Source: Gammaproteobacteria bacterium
GTDB taxonomy: Bacteria; Pseudomonadota; Gammaproteobacteria; Steroidobacterales; Steroidobacteraceae
Direction of reading: 5' to 3'
NCBI GenBank assembly: GCA_011391405.1
Contig: JAABQQ010000271.1
Span: forward strand, 1 to 64,000
DNA: 64,000 bases
Part shown: piece by piece, positions 11,870 to 21,941 of the stretch
Numbering within the stretch: position 1 is the stretch's first letter
How the letters are laid out: every line of letters starts with the position of its first letter
Program-made: the position numbers and the translations under genes
Notes under the pieces: generated by a model
Databases searched by the model: none
Seen by the model: the letters and a program-made list of their open reading frames with translations, nothing else
What the model was told of the DNA's origin: nothing

Positions 11870-12067
11870 TCAGGCTGCGACCTGCTCGAACGTCACATGC
11901 GGAATATCCGCCCGGTCACGAGCATGCTCCAGCGTGAGGCCGCACAGGTTGCCCTGCGCGTCGATGTCCAACAACGTATTTTCGTCGAGTTCACGCGTTT
12001 CGAGAACGTCTGCGGTCCGGAATTCGATGTACAGCGTGTCGGTATCTTGAAAATACGTGATCTTCAT
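11870..12067 (-). CDS. DUF2283 family small protein
   Basis: MKITYFQDTDTLYIEFRTADVLETRELDENTLLDIDAQGNLCGLTLEHA. Confidence 0.8.
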   Translation of the reverse strand: MKITYFQDTDTLYIEFRTADVLETRELDENTLLDIDAQGNLCGLTLEHARDRADIPHVTFEQVAA

Positions 12068-12315
12068 GGTTTGAACGTCCGATCAAAGAACGCGTTGTGT
12101 ACTGTCATACGGTCGGGAAGCAACACCACCCTCAAAGACCGGTGACCCGCCTCGGGCACCCAACCCCACCTTCGGATTCGACCATCTGCCTGGACGGCTT
12201 CCCGGACGGGCGCTTCGATGGCTCGCTGAATCCACTCGTCCTGAATAATCGCACGGTCCGGCCGGATGCGCACCGCACGGAAGTATTCAGTGGTCGGGAA
12301 GCGCTCCGGTTCCAT
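12064..12315 (-). CDS. Small protein partner of DUF2283 (DUF4258-like)
   Basis: IRRWGWVPEAGHRSLRVVLLPDRMTVHNAFFDRTF; ATGA overlap with the DUF2283 ORF. Confidence 0.65.
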   Translation of the reverse strand: MEPERFPTTEYFRAVRIRPDRAIIQDEWIQRAIEAPVREAVQADGRIRRWGWVPEAGHRSLRVVLLPDRMTVHNAFFDRTFKP

Positions 12316-12396
12316 GGAGCGCAGTTGGCCGATTTTGATCCTTCCGAATCGACCTGAATTTTCAGCCAGTGGGGCCTGATTTGGTCACGTCGCGAG

Positions 12397-13098
12397 TCAG
12401 CCTGACGCCGCTGGCAGCGTCAGCAACTCCGCTCCCAGGTGCCCGACCTTCACGTAGATGATCGCCCCCTCCGCGCCCGTGTGAGGCGTATGGCGGCTCC
12501 AGCGTGGACTGCGCAGCCAGGATCCGGCGGGGTACGCGCCAAACTCGTCACGGAACAGGCCTTCGAGCACGAAGATCTCTTCGCCACCGGGGTGCGAGTG
12601 TGGATTGAACTGCGTGTGCGGCGCCCACCGCACGAGCGCGGTGCTGACGCCGTCGAGTTCGTGCAGCGGCATTACGGACAGCCCCGGCACCAGGCCCGGT
12701 CGCCACTGGGCGGTGCGCGTGTCGATGATTACAGGCTGTGTGTCGTGCGCGGCGAACTGCCACAACTTCACGAACAGCGTGCAGCCGTCGCGTGAGTGCG
12801 GCGCGTGGCCAGTGCCGGGCGGATTGCGCAGGTAGGTGCCCGCGGGGTAGTCGTCCTGCTCGTCCGAGAACACGCCGTCGAGAACCAGGATCTCCTCGCC
12901 GCCGCCATGCTCGTGGCGCTTGAATTGCGATCCCGGCGCATACCGCACCAGGCTGGTGGCGCGCGCCACCTCACCGCCCACGCGGTCGAGCGGGCGTCGC
13001 AGCACTCCGGCCATCGGCGACGGCACCCAGTCCTCGGGCGCCGGTGGCCGCAGGACCACGCGCTGCTCGAAATCGGCATTGATGAGTTGCGCGTTCAC
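12397..13098 (-). CDS. Tandem-cupin, ChrR-like protein
   Basis: Two cupin repeats: FKRHEHGGGEEILVLDGVFSDE and FNPHSHPGGEEIFVLEGLFRDE. Confidence 0.85.
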   Translation of the reverse strand: MNAQLINADFEQRVVLRPPAPEDWVPSPMAGVLRRPLDRVGGEVARATSLVRYAPGSQFKRHEHGGGEEILVLDGVFSDEQDDYPAGTYLRNPPGTGHAPHSRDGCTLFVKLWQFAAHDTQPVIIDTRTAQWRPGLVPGLSVMPLHELDGVSTALVRWAPHTQFNPHSHPGGEEIFVLEGLFRDEFGAYPAGSWLRSPRWSRHTPHTGAEGAIIYVKVGHLGAELLTLPAASG

Positions 13099-14411
13099 TG
13101 CGTAGAAATCTCCCGGCCGCCCAGCATCACGAACGACACTCTCTCCAGCACGGCGAGATTCTGCAACGGATCACCGGGCACCGCGATGATGTCGGCGAGC
13201 TTGCCGGCCTCGACGGTGCCGACGTGGTCCTGCCAGCCGAGCAGTTCTGCATTCACGCGCGTCGCGGCCTGGATGGCCTGCATCGGCGTCATGCCGGCCT
13301 CGACCAGCAGCCCCAGTTCGCGTACCCCCTGTTTCACTGGAAAACCGACGTAGTCGGTGCCGACGGTTACGTTCACGCCCAACTTGATCGCCTTGCCCAC
13401 GGCGGCGATGTGCTGCGCACGGTACCTGCGCGTCAGCTCGTTCATCTTAGCCTGCGCCTCGCTGCCGGGCTGCTCGTTGAGGTAGTAGTCGCCGACGTAG
13501 AGCGTCGGCACCAGGTAGACGCCCTTCTCCTTCATGAGCCGGATGCTCTCATCGTCCATGAACGTGCCGTGCTCGATCGTGCGAGCGCCGGCGAGAATCG
13601 ACGCCTTGATTCCAGCCGCTGAATGCGCGTGCGCCGCAACGGGTACACCGAGGCGCGAGGCTTCGTCGACGATCGCGGACAGTTCGTCCGGGCTGAAGTG
13701 CGCGCGGTTGGGATCGTTGCCGGCCGACATCATCGCGCCGCTCGCCAGCACCTTGATCCAGTCGCTGCCATGCTTGATCTCTTCGCGCACGGCTTTGCGC
13801 ACGGCGTCGACACCGTCGACGACGAGACCGTCAGCCACCACCCGGTGCTCGGGGCCGAGGAAGTTCAGGTCCCCGCCGCCGCCGGTAATCGAGAAATAGT
13901 GCCCGGCGCCGGTCAGCCGGGGACCGATGAACAGGCCCTCCTGGATCGCCGTGCGAACGTCGAGATGCGCGTAGGCCACGTCCGCGTCGCCAAGGATGCG
14001 GACGGACGTCCATCCCGACCGCAGCATTTCCTGCACGACGTTCAATCCGCGCAGCGCCTTGTAGCCGGACGAGCGCCGCAGGTGATCGACCTGGTAATCG
14101 TCGGTCTTGATCAGCACGTGAGCATGCGCGTCGATCAGGCCCGGCAGGCAGGTGTCCTGCGACCGGTCGATCACCGTGCCAGCCGAGTCCGGCATGAAGG
14201 CGCCCACGGACACGATGCGACCGTCTTCGATGCGGATCGCGACGTCGCGCCTCGGAATAGCCGACCTGCCGTCGATGAGCGTGCCGCAGTGGAGCGTGGT
14301 GACGCCGCTGGCCAAGGGCGCCAGCGTGTCGGGTGCCGGGCCTGCTTGGGCCGACCAGGAAAGGGCCAGACAGGCGATGGTCAGCCAGGCCGTTGCTCTA
14401 GTTTGGTTCAT
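13095..14411 (-). CDS. Secreted amidohydrolase (imidazolonepropionase-like)
   Basis: LPGLIDAHAHVL; VAAHAHSAAGIKASILAGARTIEHGT; GTDYVGF; signal peptide; ATGA overlap with the cupin gene. Confidence 0.88.
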   Translation of the reverse strand: MNQTRATAWLTIACLALSWSAQAGPAPDTLAPLASGVTTLHCGTLIDGRSAIPRRDVAIRIEDGRIVSVGAFMPDSAGTVIDRSQDTCLPGLIDAHAHVLIKTDDYQVDHLRRSSGYKALRGLNVVQEMLRSGWTSVRILGDADVAYAHLDVRTAIQEGLFIGPRLTGAGHYFSITGGGGDLNFLGPEHRVVADGLVVDGVDAVRKAVREEIKHGSDWIKVLASGAMMSAGNDPNRAHFSPDELSAIVDEASRLGVPVAAHAHSAAGIKASILAGARTIEHGTFMDDESIRLMKEKGVYLVPTLYVGDYYLNEQPGSEAQAKMNELTRRYRAQHIAAVGKAIKLGVNVTVGTDYVGFPVKQGVRELGLLVEAGMTPMQAIQAATRVNAELLGWQDHVGTVEAGKLADIIAVPGDPLQNLAVLERVSFVMLGGREISTQ

Positions 14412-14529
14412 CGGACCGGAGTGTAGACGAACCGGCGGACGGCACCCGTCCCGGCCTGCGGTTCCGTGTGGCGGACGGCGGGCGCATGGTGCGCGGATAA
14501 CAGACGAATCGAACCCCGGGGGAGCAGTC

Positions 14530-15830
14530 ATGGCCCGTCTCTGGAAGTTGCTTGCGCTCGTCCTGGCCGTAAGCCTGCCCGTGGCAGTGCAGTCGCAATC
14601 GGCAGCCGCTGCGCCGGCGGACAAGTACGTGCTTGCCGACCGCATCTTCGCGGACTACGTGCTGGACGCGCACATCCCCGGCCTGGTGTACGGCATCGTC
14701 ATCGACGGGCAGCTCGTCCACGTCGGCACCTATGGCGTGCAGGACCTGGACTCAAAGCGCCCGGTCACCCGCGACTCGTTGTTTCGGATCGCGTCGATGA
14801 CCAAGGCTTTTACGGCACTGACGGTGCTGAAGTTGCGCGACGACGGCCGTGTGCGGCTTCGTGACCGACGACCCGTGGGGCGATCGTCAGCAGCCGCTGG
14901 CGGAGGCGGACTTCACGCAGATGCTGCGCGCGGGCGTGCCGTTCACTTCGGCACCCGGGACGCGCATGGAGTATTCCAATCTCGGCTACGCCCTGCTCGG
15001 CCGCATCATCACCAACGTCTCGCAACAGCCCTACGCCGACACGATCACCAGCACCCTGCTGCAGCCGTTGGCAATGGCGTCGTCCGGGTTCGACGTGGAA
15101 AAGGCGCCGCTCGAACGACTACGCGAAGTGGGTGGGGTACCTGCTGTCCGCCTGGCCGGCACGCGACGGTGCCGACAGCGGTCCCGTGCGACGCTCGACC
15201 GTGCGTGAACTGCAGCAAGGCTCGAACTATCCGTCGCTGCGCAAACGCAGCGGCAGGAGCGGCGCCACTGCCTGTCGCCTGCCGACCGCGTATGGCATGG
15301 GCATGAACGCCGCCACCGACTGCGACCTGGGATCGATGCTCGTTCACAGCGGTGGCTACCCCGGCTACGGCTCGCACGTATTGCTGCTGCCGGACCGCGG
15401 CATCGGCATCTTCGCGTTCGCCAATCGCACCTACGCCGGCGCGTCGGCGCCCGTCTGGGATGCGGCGATCGCGCTCGACGAGGCCGGGCTGCTGGGGAAG
15501 GAACGTGAAGTTCCGGTCAGCGCGCACCTGGCCAATGCGTATCGCACGTTGGGTGCGATGTATGCGGCTGGCAGCGTCGCCAGCGCACAGGACCAACTGG
15601 GAATGAATTTCCTGCTCGATCGCGATGCGGCCCATTGGTCGGGCGAGCTGGCGAAGCTGAAGGCGGGTGTCGGCGCCTGCGACACGACCTCGGCGGTCGA
15701 GCCGACCGGCGCGCTCTCAGGCGAGTACACGTGGCGTTGTGCGCATGGGCGGCTCAGCGGCTCGCTGTCGCTGACGCCGACGCAACCGCCGCGCATCCAG
15801 GAATGGGTAATCGAGCCGCTCGCGCCCTGA
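14530..15830 (+). pseudogene. Serine hydrolase / class C beta-lactamase family, disrupted by two internal deletions/frameshifts
   Basis: SMTK, MEYSNLGYALLGRII and LVHSGGYPGYGSH lie in three different frames (ORFs 14152-15306, 14849-15208, 15132-15830). Confidence 0.8.
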
Positions 15831-15839
15831 GACGCCAAG

Positions 15840-15980
15840 CTCCCGATTGCCAGAGATGAAGTTGGTGCTGCCAATGTGCGCCCCGGAAGCGCCCCACGCC
15901 GAAACGCCATTTCCGGGCTTGTTCGCGTCAGTACCGTTGTCCGAGATCGTGCTGCTGATGATGGTGCCCTGCCGCTGCAT
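15840..15980 (-). pseudogene. Fragment of a parallel beta-helix repeat protein
   Basis: GTIISSTISDNGTDANKPGNGVSAWGASGAHIGSTNFISGNRELGV; truncated at both ends. Confidence 0.45.
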
Positions 15981-16080
15981 TCAGGCGACGGTGCCGCCCT
16001 GGGGACGATCGGCTGCATGCGCGGGTGCGCCGGGAATTTGAGCGGCTGACTTATCCGCTTGAAGCCGATAGGATTTCTGC

Positions 16081-17772
16081 ATGACGACACATCACAGCCC
16101 TCACCCCAGCTCTTCCCCGCTGCGGCCGGACAGGTCTTGCGGCAAGCTCCTCGCCGTCGCGACGATGCTCCTCGCGCTCGGCAGCGTCGCCCTTGCCGAC
16201 CCCCCTGCCTTCCCTGAAGCCTCGTACCGCAAGCACATCGAAGTGCTCTCGTCCGACGCTTTCGAAGGACGCGCACCCGGCACCGAAGGCGAGCAGAAGA
16301 CGCTCGCTTACATTGAGCAACAATTCAGGGCGGCGGGCCTGCAGCCGGGCCTCGGCGACAGTTACCTGCAAGGTGTGCCGGTGGTCGAGATCATGCCGCA
16401 CGCCGATCCTGCGATGCAGTTCGCTGGAGCGGGCGGCAAGTCGCTTGAACTGCGCAGCCCGGACGACGTCGTGGTGTGGACCAAGCGACCCGTGCCCGCC
16501 TCCGGCATTGCGAATTCCGAGGTGGTGTACGCCGGCTACGGCATCGTCGCGCCAGAATACGGCTGGGACGATTACGCCGGCCTCGACGTGCGCGGCAAGC
16601 TGGTGCTGGCGCTGGTCAACGATCCCGGCTACGCCACGCAGGACCCGAAGCTTTTTACCGGCAACGCGATGACGTACTACGGCCGCTGGGATTACAAGTT
16701 CGCCGAAGCCGTGCGGCACGGCGCAGCGGGCTTGCTGGTGATCCATGAGACGAAGGCCGCGGGGTACCCGTGGGACGTGCCGCACAACGGCGCGTCGAAG
16801 CCGCAGTTCGACCTGCTCATCGATGACTACGAAGCCAAGCGCCTCGCGCTCGAAGGCTGGATCACCGAAGACGCTGCCTCGCGCGTGTTGTCGGCCGCGG
16901 GTATGGACTTCGCCGCACTGAAGAAGACGTCTTCGACGCGCGGTTTTCGGGGCGCGGCCACGGGCATCAAGGCGAGCATGTCCGTGCGCAACGACGTGCG
17001 CCAAGCTACGTCGTATAACGTGGTGGGCAGGGTGCCGGGCAGCCAGCGTCCCGACGAGGCGTTCGTGTACACCGCGCATTGGGACCATCTTGGCAAGACC
17101 GCGAACGCCGGGCCCGGCGAGGACGCGATCTTCAACGGCGCGCAGGACAACGCCACGGGCGTCTCGGCGCTGATCGAACTCGGGCGCGCATTCGCCGCGA
17201 CGAAGCCGGCGCCGGAACGGTCGCTGATGTTCGTCGCCGTGACCGCTGAGGAATCGGGGCTATTGGGCAGCGAATACTTTGCCGCGCATCCGCCCATCCC
17301 CGTCGCGCAGATGGTCGGCGGCTTGAACATGGACAACCTCTACAGCGTCGGCAAGACGCGTGACATCACCGTGATCGGGTCTGGCAAATCGGAACTCGAG
17401 GGTGACCTGCGCACGGCCGCCGCAAGACAGGGACGCGTGCCGGTGCAGGAGCCGTCGCCCGAGAAAGGCTTCTACTACCGCTCCGATCACTTCAACCTGG
17501 CCAAGGCTGGCGTGCCGATGCTGTACACGAAGGCCGGCATCGACAGCCCGACGCTGGGCGCGGACTACGGCAAGCAGTGGCTCGCGCAATACACCGCGAA
17601 GCGCTACCACCAGGTATCGGACCAGTACTCGCCCGCCTGGGACGTAAGCGGCACCTTGCAGGACCTGCAGCTCTACTACGACGTCGGGCTGGGCATCGCG
17701 AATTCATCGCGCTGGCCGAACTGGTACCAGGGCGTCGAGTTCCGTGCGATCCGGGACAGGAGCCGGAAGTAG
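16081..17772 (+). CDS. M28-family zinc aminopeptidase with PA domain, secreted
   Basis: YTAHWDHLG; DNATGVSALIELGRAF; VTAEESGLLGSEYFA; PA-like insert VYAGYGIVAPEYGWDDYAGLDVRGKLVLALV. Confidence 0.9.
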   Translation: MTTHHSPHPSSSPLRPDRSCGKLLAVATMLLALGSVALADPPAFPEASYRKHIEVLSSDAFEGRAPGTEGEQKTLAYIEQQFRAAGLQPGLGDSYLQGVPVVEIMPHADPAMQFAGAGGKSLELRSPDDVVVWTKRPVPASGIANSEVVYAGYGIVAPEYGWDDYAGLDVRGKLVLALVNDPGYATQDPKLFTGNAMTYYGRWDYKFAEAVRHGAAGLLVIHETKAAGYPWDVPHNGASKPQFDLLIDDYEAKRLALEGWITEDAASRVLSAAGMDFAALKKTSSTRGFRGAATGIKASMSVRNDVRQATSYNVVGRVPGSQRPDEAFVYTAHWDHLGKTANAGPGEDAIFNGAQDNATGVSALIELGRAFAATKPAPERSLMFVAVTAEESGLLGSEYFAAHPPIPVAQMVGGLNMDNLYSVGKTRDITVIGSGKSELEGDLRTAAARQGRVPVQEPSPEKGFYYRSDHFNLAKAGVPMLYTKAGIDSPTLGADYGKQWLAQYTAKRYHQVSDQYSPAWDVSGTLQDLQLYYDVGLGIANSSRWPNWYQGVEFRAIRDRSRK

Positions 17773-17823
17773 CCGCCACCCCTGCGGTCCAGCGCGCGGA
17801 CGTCGACGATGGGGCAGGCAACA

Positions 17824-18813
17824 TCAGTCGCGGACGGTGAGCTCCGCGATCTGTGCCGGCTCGTCGCCACGGTCCATGTCGGCGACGACGTCGAACACAG
17901 ACCCGCTATCGATGCGGGTTTCAATGCCTTCCAGCTTGAGCCGGGTCGGCTGGCCGTCACTGTCGACGACGGTCGTCATGACCGCGGCTTGATCGTCCGG
18001 GTCGAGCCAGCCGAATCTGCATCCCAGCAACGGCCCGTCGATGAGCACATCGTCGGTGTCTTCGGCGCAGGCGAGAAAAGCCACGCGTCCGTCATCGGTC
18101 ACCGCAGCGTCGGTAAAACCGAACGGCACGCCCGCCACTGCGCCGAGATCAACCTCGAGAATGCGACGCACCGACGGCAATGGGTTGCGGCCGTCGAGCC
18201 AGCCCACGAACCTGTTGAGCGAAATGCCCAGGATCGCGTTCCACGACCCGGAGTCACGCTTGCCGATGCCACGCTGCAGCAGTCGCAGCCAGTCGCCGTG
18301 CACTACGGCGCCTTCGATGTTCAAGCGGGTGCGACGTGCAGCGGTGTGGATGCGCAGGCTGGCGTAGAAATCGCCACCCGACAGCTGCTGCGCCATCGCG
18401 CCCTTCCCGGCCGCGATCGTCACGAGCTTTTCGCGCTGCGGGCTCGAGCCCGAACCGAACGCCACGAGCCGGCCGTCGGGCAGTACTACGCAGGCCTCGA
18501 GATCCAGCTTGAATTTCTTGTTGCCGCGCGCGTCGTCGAAGACTCGCGCGCCGTCCGGCCCGGCAGGCAACAGGATCGGGTGCGTCGACCCCGTCGACGG
18601 ATCGAGCACGGCAAGCGCACTGACGTCGTCCTGCAGGATTACCAGCCGGTGGCCCTGGCGGCGAATCGAAGAGGCAGCCCGCACGTGGCCAGGCAGGTCC
18701 TCCAGCGGATGGGCGCCATGATCGTAGCGGAGCGGCCGCGGCGTGCCGAGCGTCGCCGTCAGGCTCGTCGAGAGCGAGGCTCGCAGCGTATGGAGTTCGG
18801 GGGAGCGTGACAT
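17824..18813 (-). CDS. Conserved hypothetical protein (DUF6929-like, possible beta-propeller)
   Basis: Long ORF with normal composition; RLVILQDDVSALAVLD...DLEACVVLPDGRLVAFGSGSS. Confidence 0.6.
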   Translation of the reverse strand: MSRSPELHTLRASLSTSLTATLGTPRPLRYDHGAHPLEDLPGHVRAASSIRRQGHRLVILQDDVSALAVLDPSTGSTHPILLPAGPDGARVFDDARGNKKFKLDLEACVVLPDGRLVAFGSGSSPQREKLVTIAAGKGAMAQQLSGGDFYASLRIHTAARRTRLNIEGAVVHGDWLRLLQRGIGKRDSGSWNAILGISLNRFVGWLDGRNPLPSVRRILEVDLGAVAGVPFGFTDAAVTDDGRVAFLACAEDTDDVLIDGPLLGCRFGWLDPDDQAAVMTTVVDSDGQPTRLKLEGIETRIDSGSVFDVVADMDRGDEPAQIAELTVRD

Positions 18814-18869
18814 CGGCCGACATTGAGCGGGGCCGCCCGCTCGCGGTCAAGCGAAGTTTTGCGGAAAAC

Positions 18870-19064
18870 TCAGAACGCTTTCTTCAATCCCGCCTGCTTC
18901 AAGACACCGTTAGCTGTGTGACGGGACAAAATCTTCGAATCAACAACAAAATTGCGGCGCTCAAGAGGACTGAACCAGATGTCGTGGTCGCCCTTGCCGC
19001 GACGCACGCGGTAACAACCAGCGTCTCGGAGCATCCGCCGCAGGTCAGGCGCGAAGTCGCCCAC
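18870..19064 (-). CDS. HicA-like mRNA interferase toxin
   Basis: LRRMLRDAGCYRVRRGKGDHDIWFSP; ILSRHTANGVLKQAGL. Confidence 0.8.
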   Translation of the reverse strand: MGDFAPDLRRMLRDAGCYRVRRGKGDHDIWFSPLERRNFVVDSKILSRHTANGVLKQAGLKKAF

Positions 19065-19076
19065 GGAGCTGCAGCC

Positions 19077-19313
19077 TTAGCCACGGTTAATGCAGATGAG
19101 TTCGTGTTTATGCCAGAGAAGTTCGACCGGGACCTCCGCCTCCGATCCACTGACGTTCATCGCCAGCAGTTCGGGAATGAGAGTTCGCAGTTTCTTCGTC
19201 ATCGACTCAACCGTCGCGGATTCCGTCGCGAGACCTGGCACGTTCGTCTCACTGACGAACCAGACGCGAGCATCGGCGTCCCAGTCGCATTTCACGGTGT
19301 AGGACTTTCTCAT
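19077..19313 (-). CDS. DUF1902 / HicB-like antitoxin
   Basis: MRKSYTVKCDWDADARVWFVSETNVPGLATESATVESMTKKLRTLIPELL; adjacent to the hicA-like gene. Confidence 0.78.
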   Translation of the reverse strand: MRKSYTVKCDWDADARVWFVSETNVPGLATESATVESMTKKLRTLIPELLAMNVSGSEAEVPVELLWHKHELICINRG

Positions 19314-19468
19314 ACGGCGCAGACGGGTCGATGACTGCCTCATGGACACAAACTTACCATACGCAGATTGCCCGGGGCGTCACCCGCCACATATCTACAA
19401 ATCTGGCGCCTTTGCTGAAAATCCAGCAGAACCCCCTCCCGCCTGGGCGGGAGAGGGGACAGCGCCAG

Positions 19469-19693
19469 CTACGCGGCTTTGCCTTCGGCGAGTGCCTTCA
19501 CGTCCGAGGTCTTGAGCGCCTGGCCACCGATGGCCCAGTCGCCGCTCTTGAACTCGTTGATGCGGACGGTGGTGACGCCACGCATCCTTTCGCCTTCGAC
19601 TTCGATCATCGCCGCAGTGACCTTGGCAATCATGTCGGCCTTCTGCTGCGGCGTGAACACGTCCGTGATGACGTCGATGGTAACCAGGGGCAT
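19469..19693 (-). CDS. 4-oxalocrotonate tautomerase family protein
   Basis: [35 protein letters not shown] with N-terminal catalytic Pro. Confidence 0.85.
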   Translation of the reverse strand: MPLVTIDVITDVFTPQQKADMIAKVTAAMIEVEGERMRGVTTVRINEFKSGDWAIGGQALKTSDVKALAEGKAA

Positions 19694-19717
19694 GTCGTTT
19701 CTCCTTGCGATGGTTGG

Positions 19718-20197
19718 TTAAATCGTCCCTGCAAATGGCAGCGCGTCCACGGCGCCATTGAACGCGATAAACAACGTGCAGGCCTCCGCTCCGTTGCAGC
19801 GAGCCGTGTGCGGCAGCGTGGCCGGCCCATACGCGTAATCACCCCGCTTCAGGCTCACGGTTGGATGGCCTGCGTAGGTCACGTCGAGCTGGCCGGAGAC
19901 GAGCACCATGCGTTCGGCCGACGTGTGCGAATGCGCCGGAATCGTATAGCCCGACGGCACTCGCAGGAACACATCGGCACCCGGCTCGGCCGGATTGCCA
20001 TGCAGCACCGAGATCTTGCAACCGGGCGGGAAGATGGCCGGACAATCTCCCCATTGCAGATCGGCGGCTGTCTCGGAGAGGGCCAACGGGCGGTCCAGCC
20101 CAGGCGCCACCGCGGTTTCGGCGTTCAGCACGCCTGGCGCACCCAGGACAGCGCAAACGATGGCGGGCAGGGTCATCCGGTGTATGGGTCGGGTCAT
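19718..20197 (-). CDS. Secreted cupin-domain protein
   Basis: Signal peptide; IPAHSHTSAERMVLVSGQLDVTYAG. Confidence 0.8.
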   Translation of the reverse strand: MTRPIHRMTLPAIVCAVLGAPGVLNAETAVAPGLDRPLALSETAADLQWGDCPAIFPPGCKISVLHGNPAEPGADVFLRVPSGYTIPAHSHTSAERMVLVSGQLDVTYAGHPTVSLKRGDYAYGPATLPHTARCNGAEACTLFIAFNGAVDALPFAGTI

Positions 20198-20339
20198 GGT
20201 GGTGCTCCCTGGAGTGACGGCGTGTGAAGGAATACTGACAGCCCGCGCCAACCGAAGCTTGCAGACGGCATGGAGATTTCATGGAGGTTTCTGACTGGGT
20301 TTCTGGGCGATCGCCCCGGCCGGCGGTATCCTCGGGCCC

Positions 20340-21899
20340 ATGCTCTACCGGTTTGAAGGCTTCGAGCTCGACCCTGCCAAGGCCGAGCTGCGCGAGAACG
20401 GCGCGCCTCGTCCGGTCGAACCCCAGGTCTTTGCCTTGCTCACCCTGCTGGTCGAAAACCGCGAGCGCCTGGTCTCGCGGGACGAAATCCTCGACAAGAT
20501 CTGGGACGGGCGTGTCGTGTCCGATGCCGCACTCGCGAGCCGCATCAAGTCGGCACGGCAAGCGCTTGGCGACGACGGCCAGTCGCAGCGGTTCATCCGG
20601 ACGATCCACGGCCAGGGCTTCCGCTTCGTCGCCGAGGTGAAAGTCGCGAGAGCGATACAGCTCACAGACCCTCCGCCGCTGGAGTTGCACACTGGACCGC
20701 AGGACGCGCAGTCGGCGCGGCCTTCGATCGCCGTGCTGCCGTTTCGCCTCATCGGCAACGCCGGGCCGTACGCTGCTATTGCCGACGCCCTGCCCCACGA
20801 ACTGATCATGGAGCTGTCGCGGCTGCGCTGGCTGTTCGTGACGGCGCGCGGTTCATCGTTTCGCCTGCGCTCCGAAGACGCCGACATGCGCGAAATCGGT
20901 CGCGTGCTCGGGGTGCGGTATTGCCTGTCCGGTACCGTTGACGTCGCGGGCCCGAACCTCGTCGTCATCGTCGAACTCGTCGATACGCGCAGCGACGAAA
21001 TCGTCTGGGCGGACCGGTTCGCCGGCTCGGTCGACGACGTGCACGCGATCCGCGAGGACATCCGCTCGCGGATCCTGACGGCGCTCGAACTGCAGATTCC
21101 GTTGCACGAAGCGAACCTTGCCCGCCTCACGGTGACCGAGGATCTCGATGCGTGGTCGGCGTACCACCTTGGCCTGCAGCACATGTACCGTTTCAATCGC
21201 ACGGACAATGCCGCAGCCACGGCGCTGTTTCAGCAGGCTGTCGCAAGGGACCCGGGATTTGCCCGCGCGCACGCAGGACTGTCGTTCGTGCACTTCCAGA
21301 CTGCGTTCATGCGGCACACGGACGACGTCGCTGGCGAGTCCGACCTGGCACGTCGATTCGCGCAGCGCGGCCTGGAACTCGACCCGCTCGACCCGTTCGT
21401 GAACTTCACGATGGGCCGCACCTTCTGGCTCTCGGGCGACCTCGAAGGCGGCCTCGCTTGGCTTGAGCGCGCCACGGCGATCAGCCCGAACTACGCGCAA
21501 GGCATCTATGCCCAGGCCTGGACCGAGACGCTGGCAGGCCGTGGCCTGCGGGGCCGCGCGCACGTCGACCTCTCGATGCGCCTGAGTCCCCTCGATCCGC
21601 TCTATTACGCGATGCTGGGCACGCGAGCCTTCACCCACATGGTCGTCGGCGAAGACCTCGCCGCCGCCGCGTGGGCCGAACGGGCTGCGCGTTCGCCGGG
21701 TGCCCACGTGCTGATTGCGATGATCGCCTCGGCCACGCAAGCCATCATCGGCGAGGACGCGAAAGCCGCGCAGTGGGCTGCCAACGTTCGATCGCGCAAC
21801 CCCGTGCTTACGCGCGATGACTTCTTCCGCGCTTTCCCGATGAAGTCCGAGGTGACGCGTGCGCGAGTCGCGAACGCCCTCGAACGCTGCGGGTTCTGA
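20340..21899 (+). CDS. CadC-like regulator: OmpR-type winged helix + TolB-like domain + TPR
   Basis: MLYRFEGFELDPAKAELRENG...VEPQVFALLTLLVENRERLVSRDEILDKIWDGRVVSDAALASRIKSARQALGD; then IAVLPFRLIG...LGVRYCLSGTVDVAG. Confidence 0.88.
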   Translation: MLYRFEGFELDPAKAELRENGAPRPVEPQVFALLTLLVENRERLVSRDEILDKIWDGRVVSDAALASRIKSARQALGDDGQSQRFIRTIHGQGFRFVAEVKVARAIQLTDPPPLELHTGPQDAQSARPSIAVLPFRLIGNAGPYAAIADALPHELIMELSRLRWLFVTARGSSFRLRSEDADMREIGRVLGVRYCLSGTVDVAGPNLVVIVELVDTRSDEIVWADRFAGSVDDVHAIREDIRSRILTALELQIPLHEANLARLTVTEDLDAWSAYHLGLQHMYRFNRTDNAAATALFQQAVARDPGFARAHAGLSFVHFQTAFMRHTDDVAGESDLARRFAQRGLELDPLDPFVNFTMGRTFWLSGDLEGGLAWLERATAISPNYAQGIYAQAWTETLAGRGLRGRAHVDLSMRLSPLDPLYYAMLGTRAFTHMVVGEDLAAAAWAERAARSPGAHVLIAMIASATQAIIGEDAKAAQWAANVRSRNPVLTRDDFFRAFPMKSEVTRARVANALERCGF

Positions 21900-21941
21900 G
21901 ACCGGGGCGCCGGAGACAGCCATTCCTTCGAGGAGACGAAC

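Noticed and set aside
19436-19460. ccctcccgcc-tg-ggcgggagaggg palindrome
   Set aside because: Simple GC-rich hairpin downstream of the tautomerase gene without a T-tract; could be a weak terminator but not supportable.
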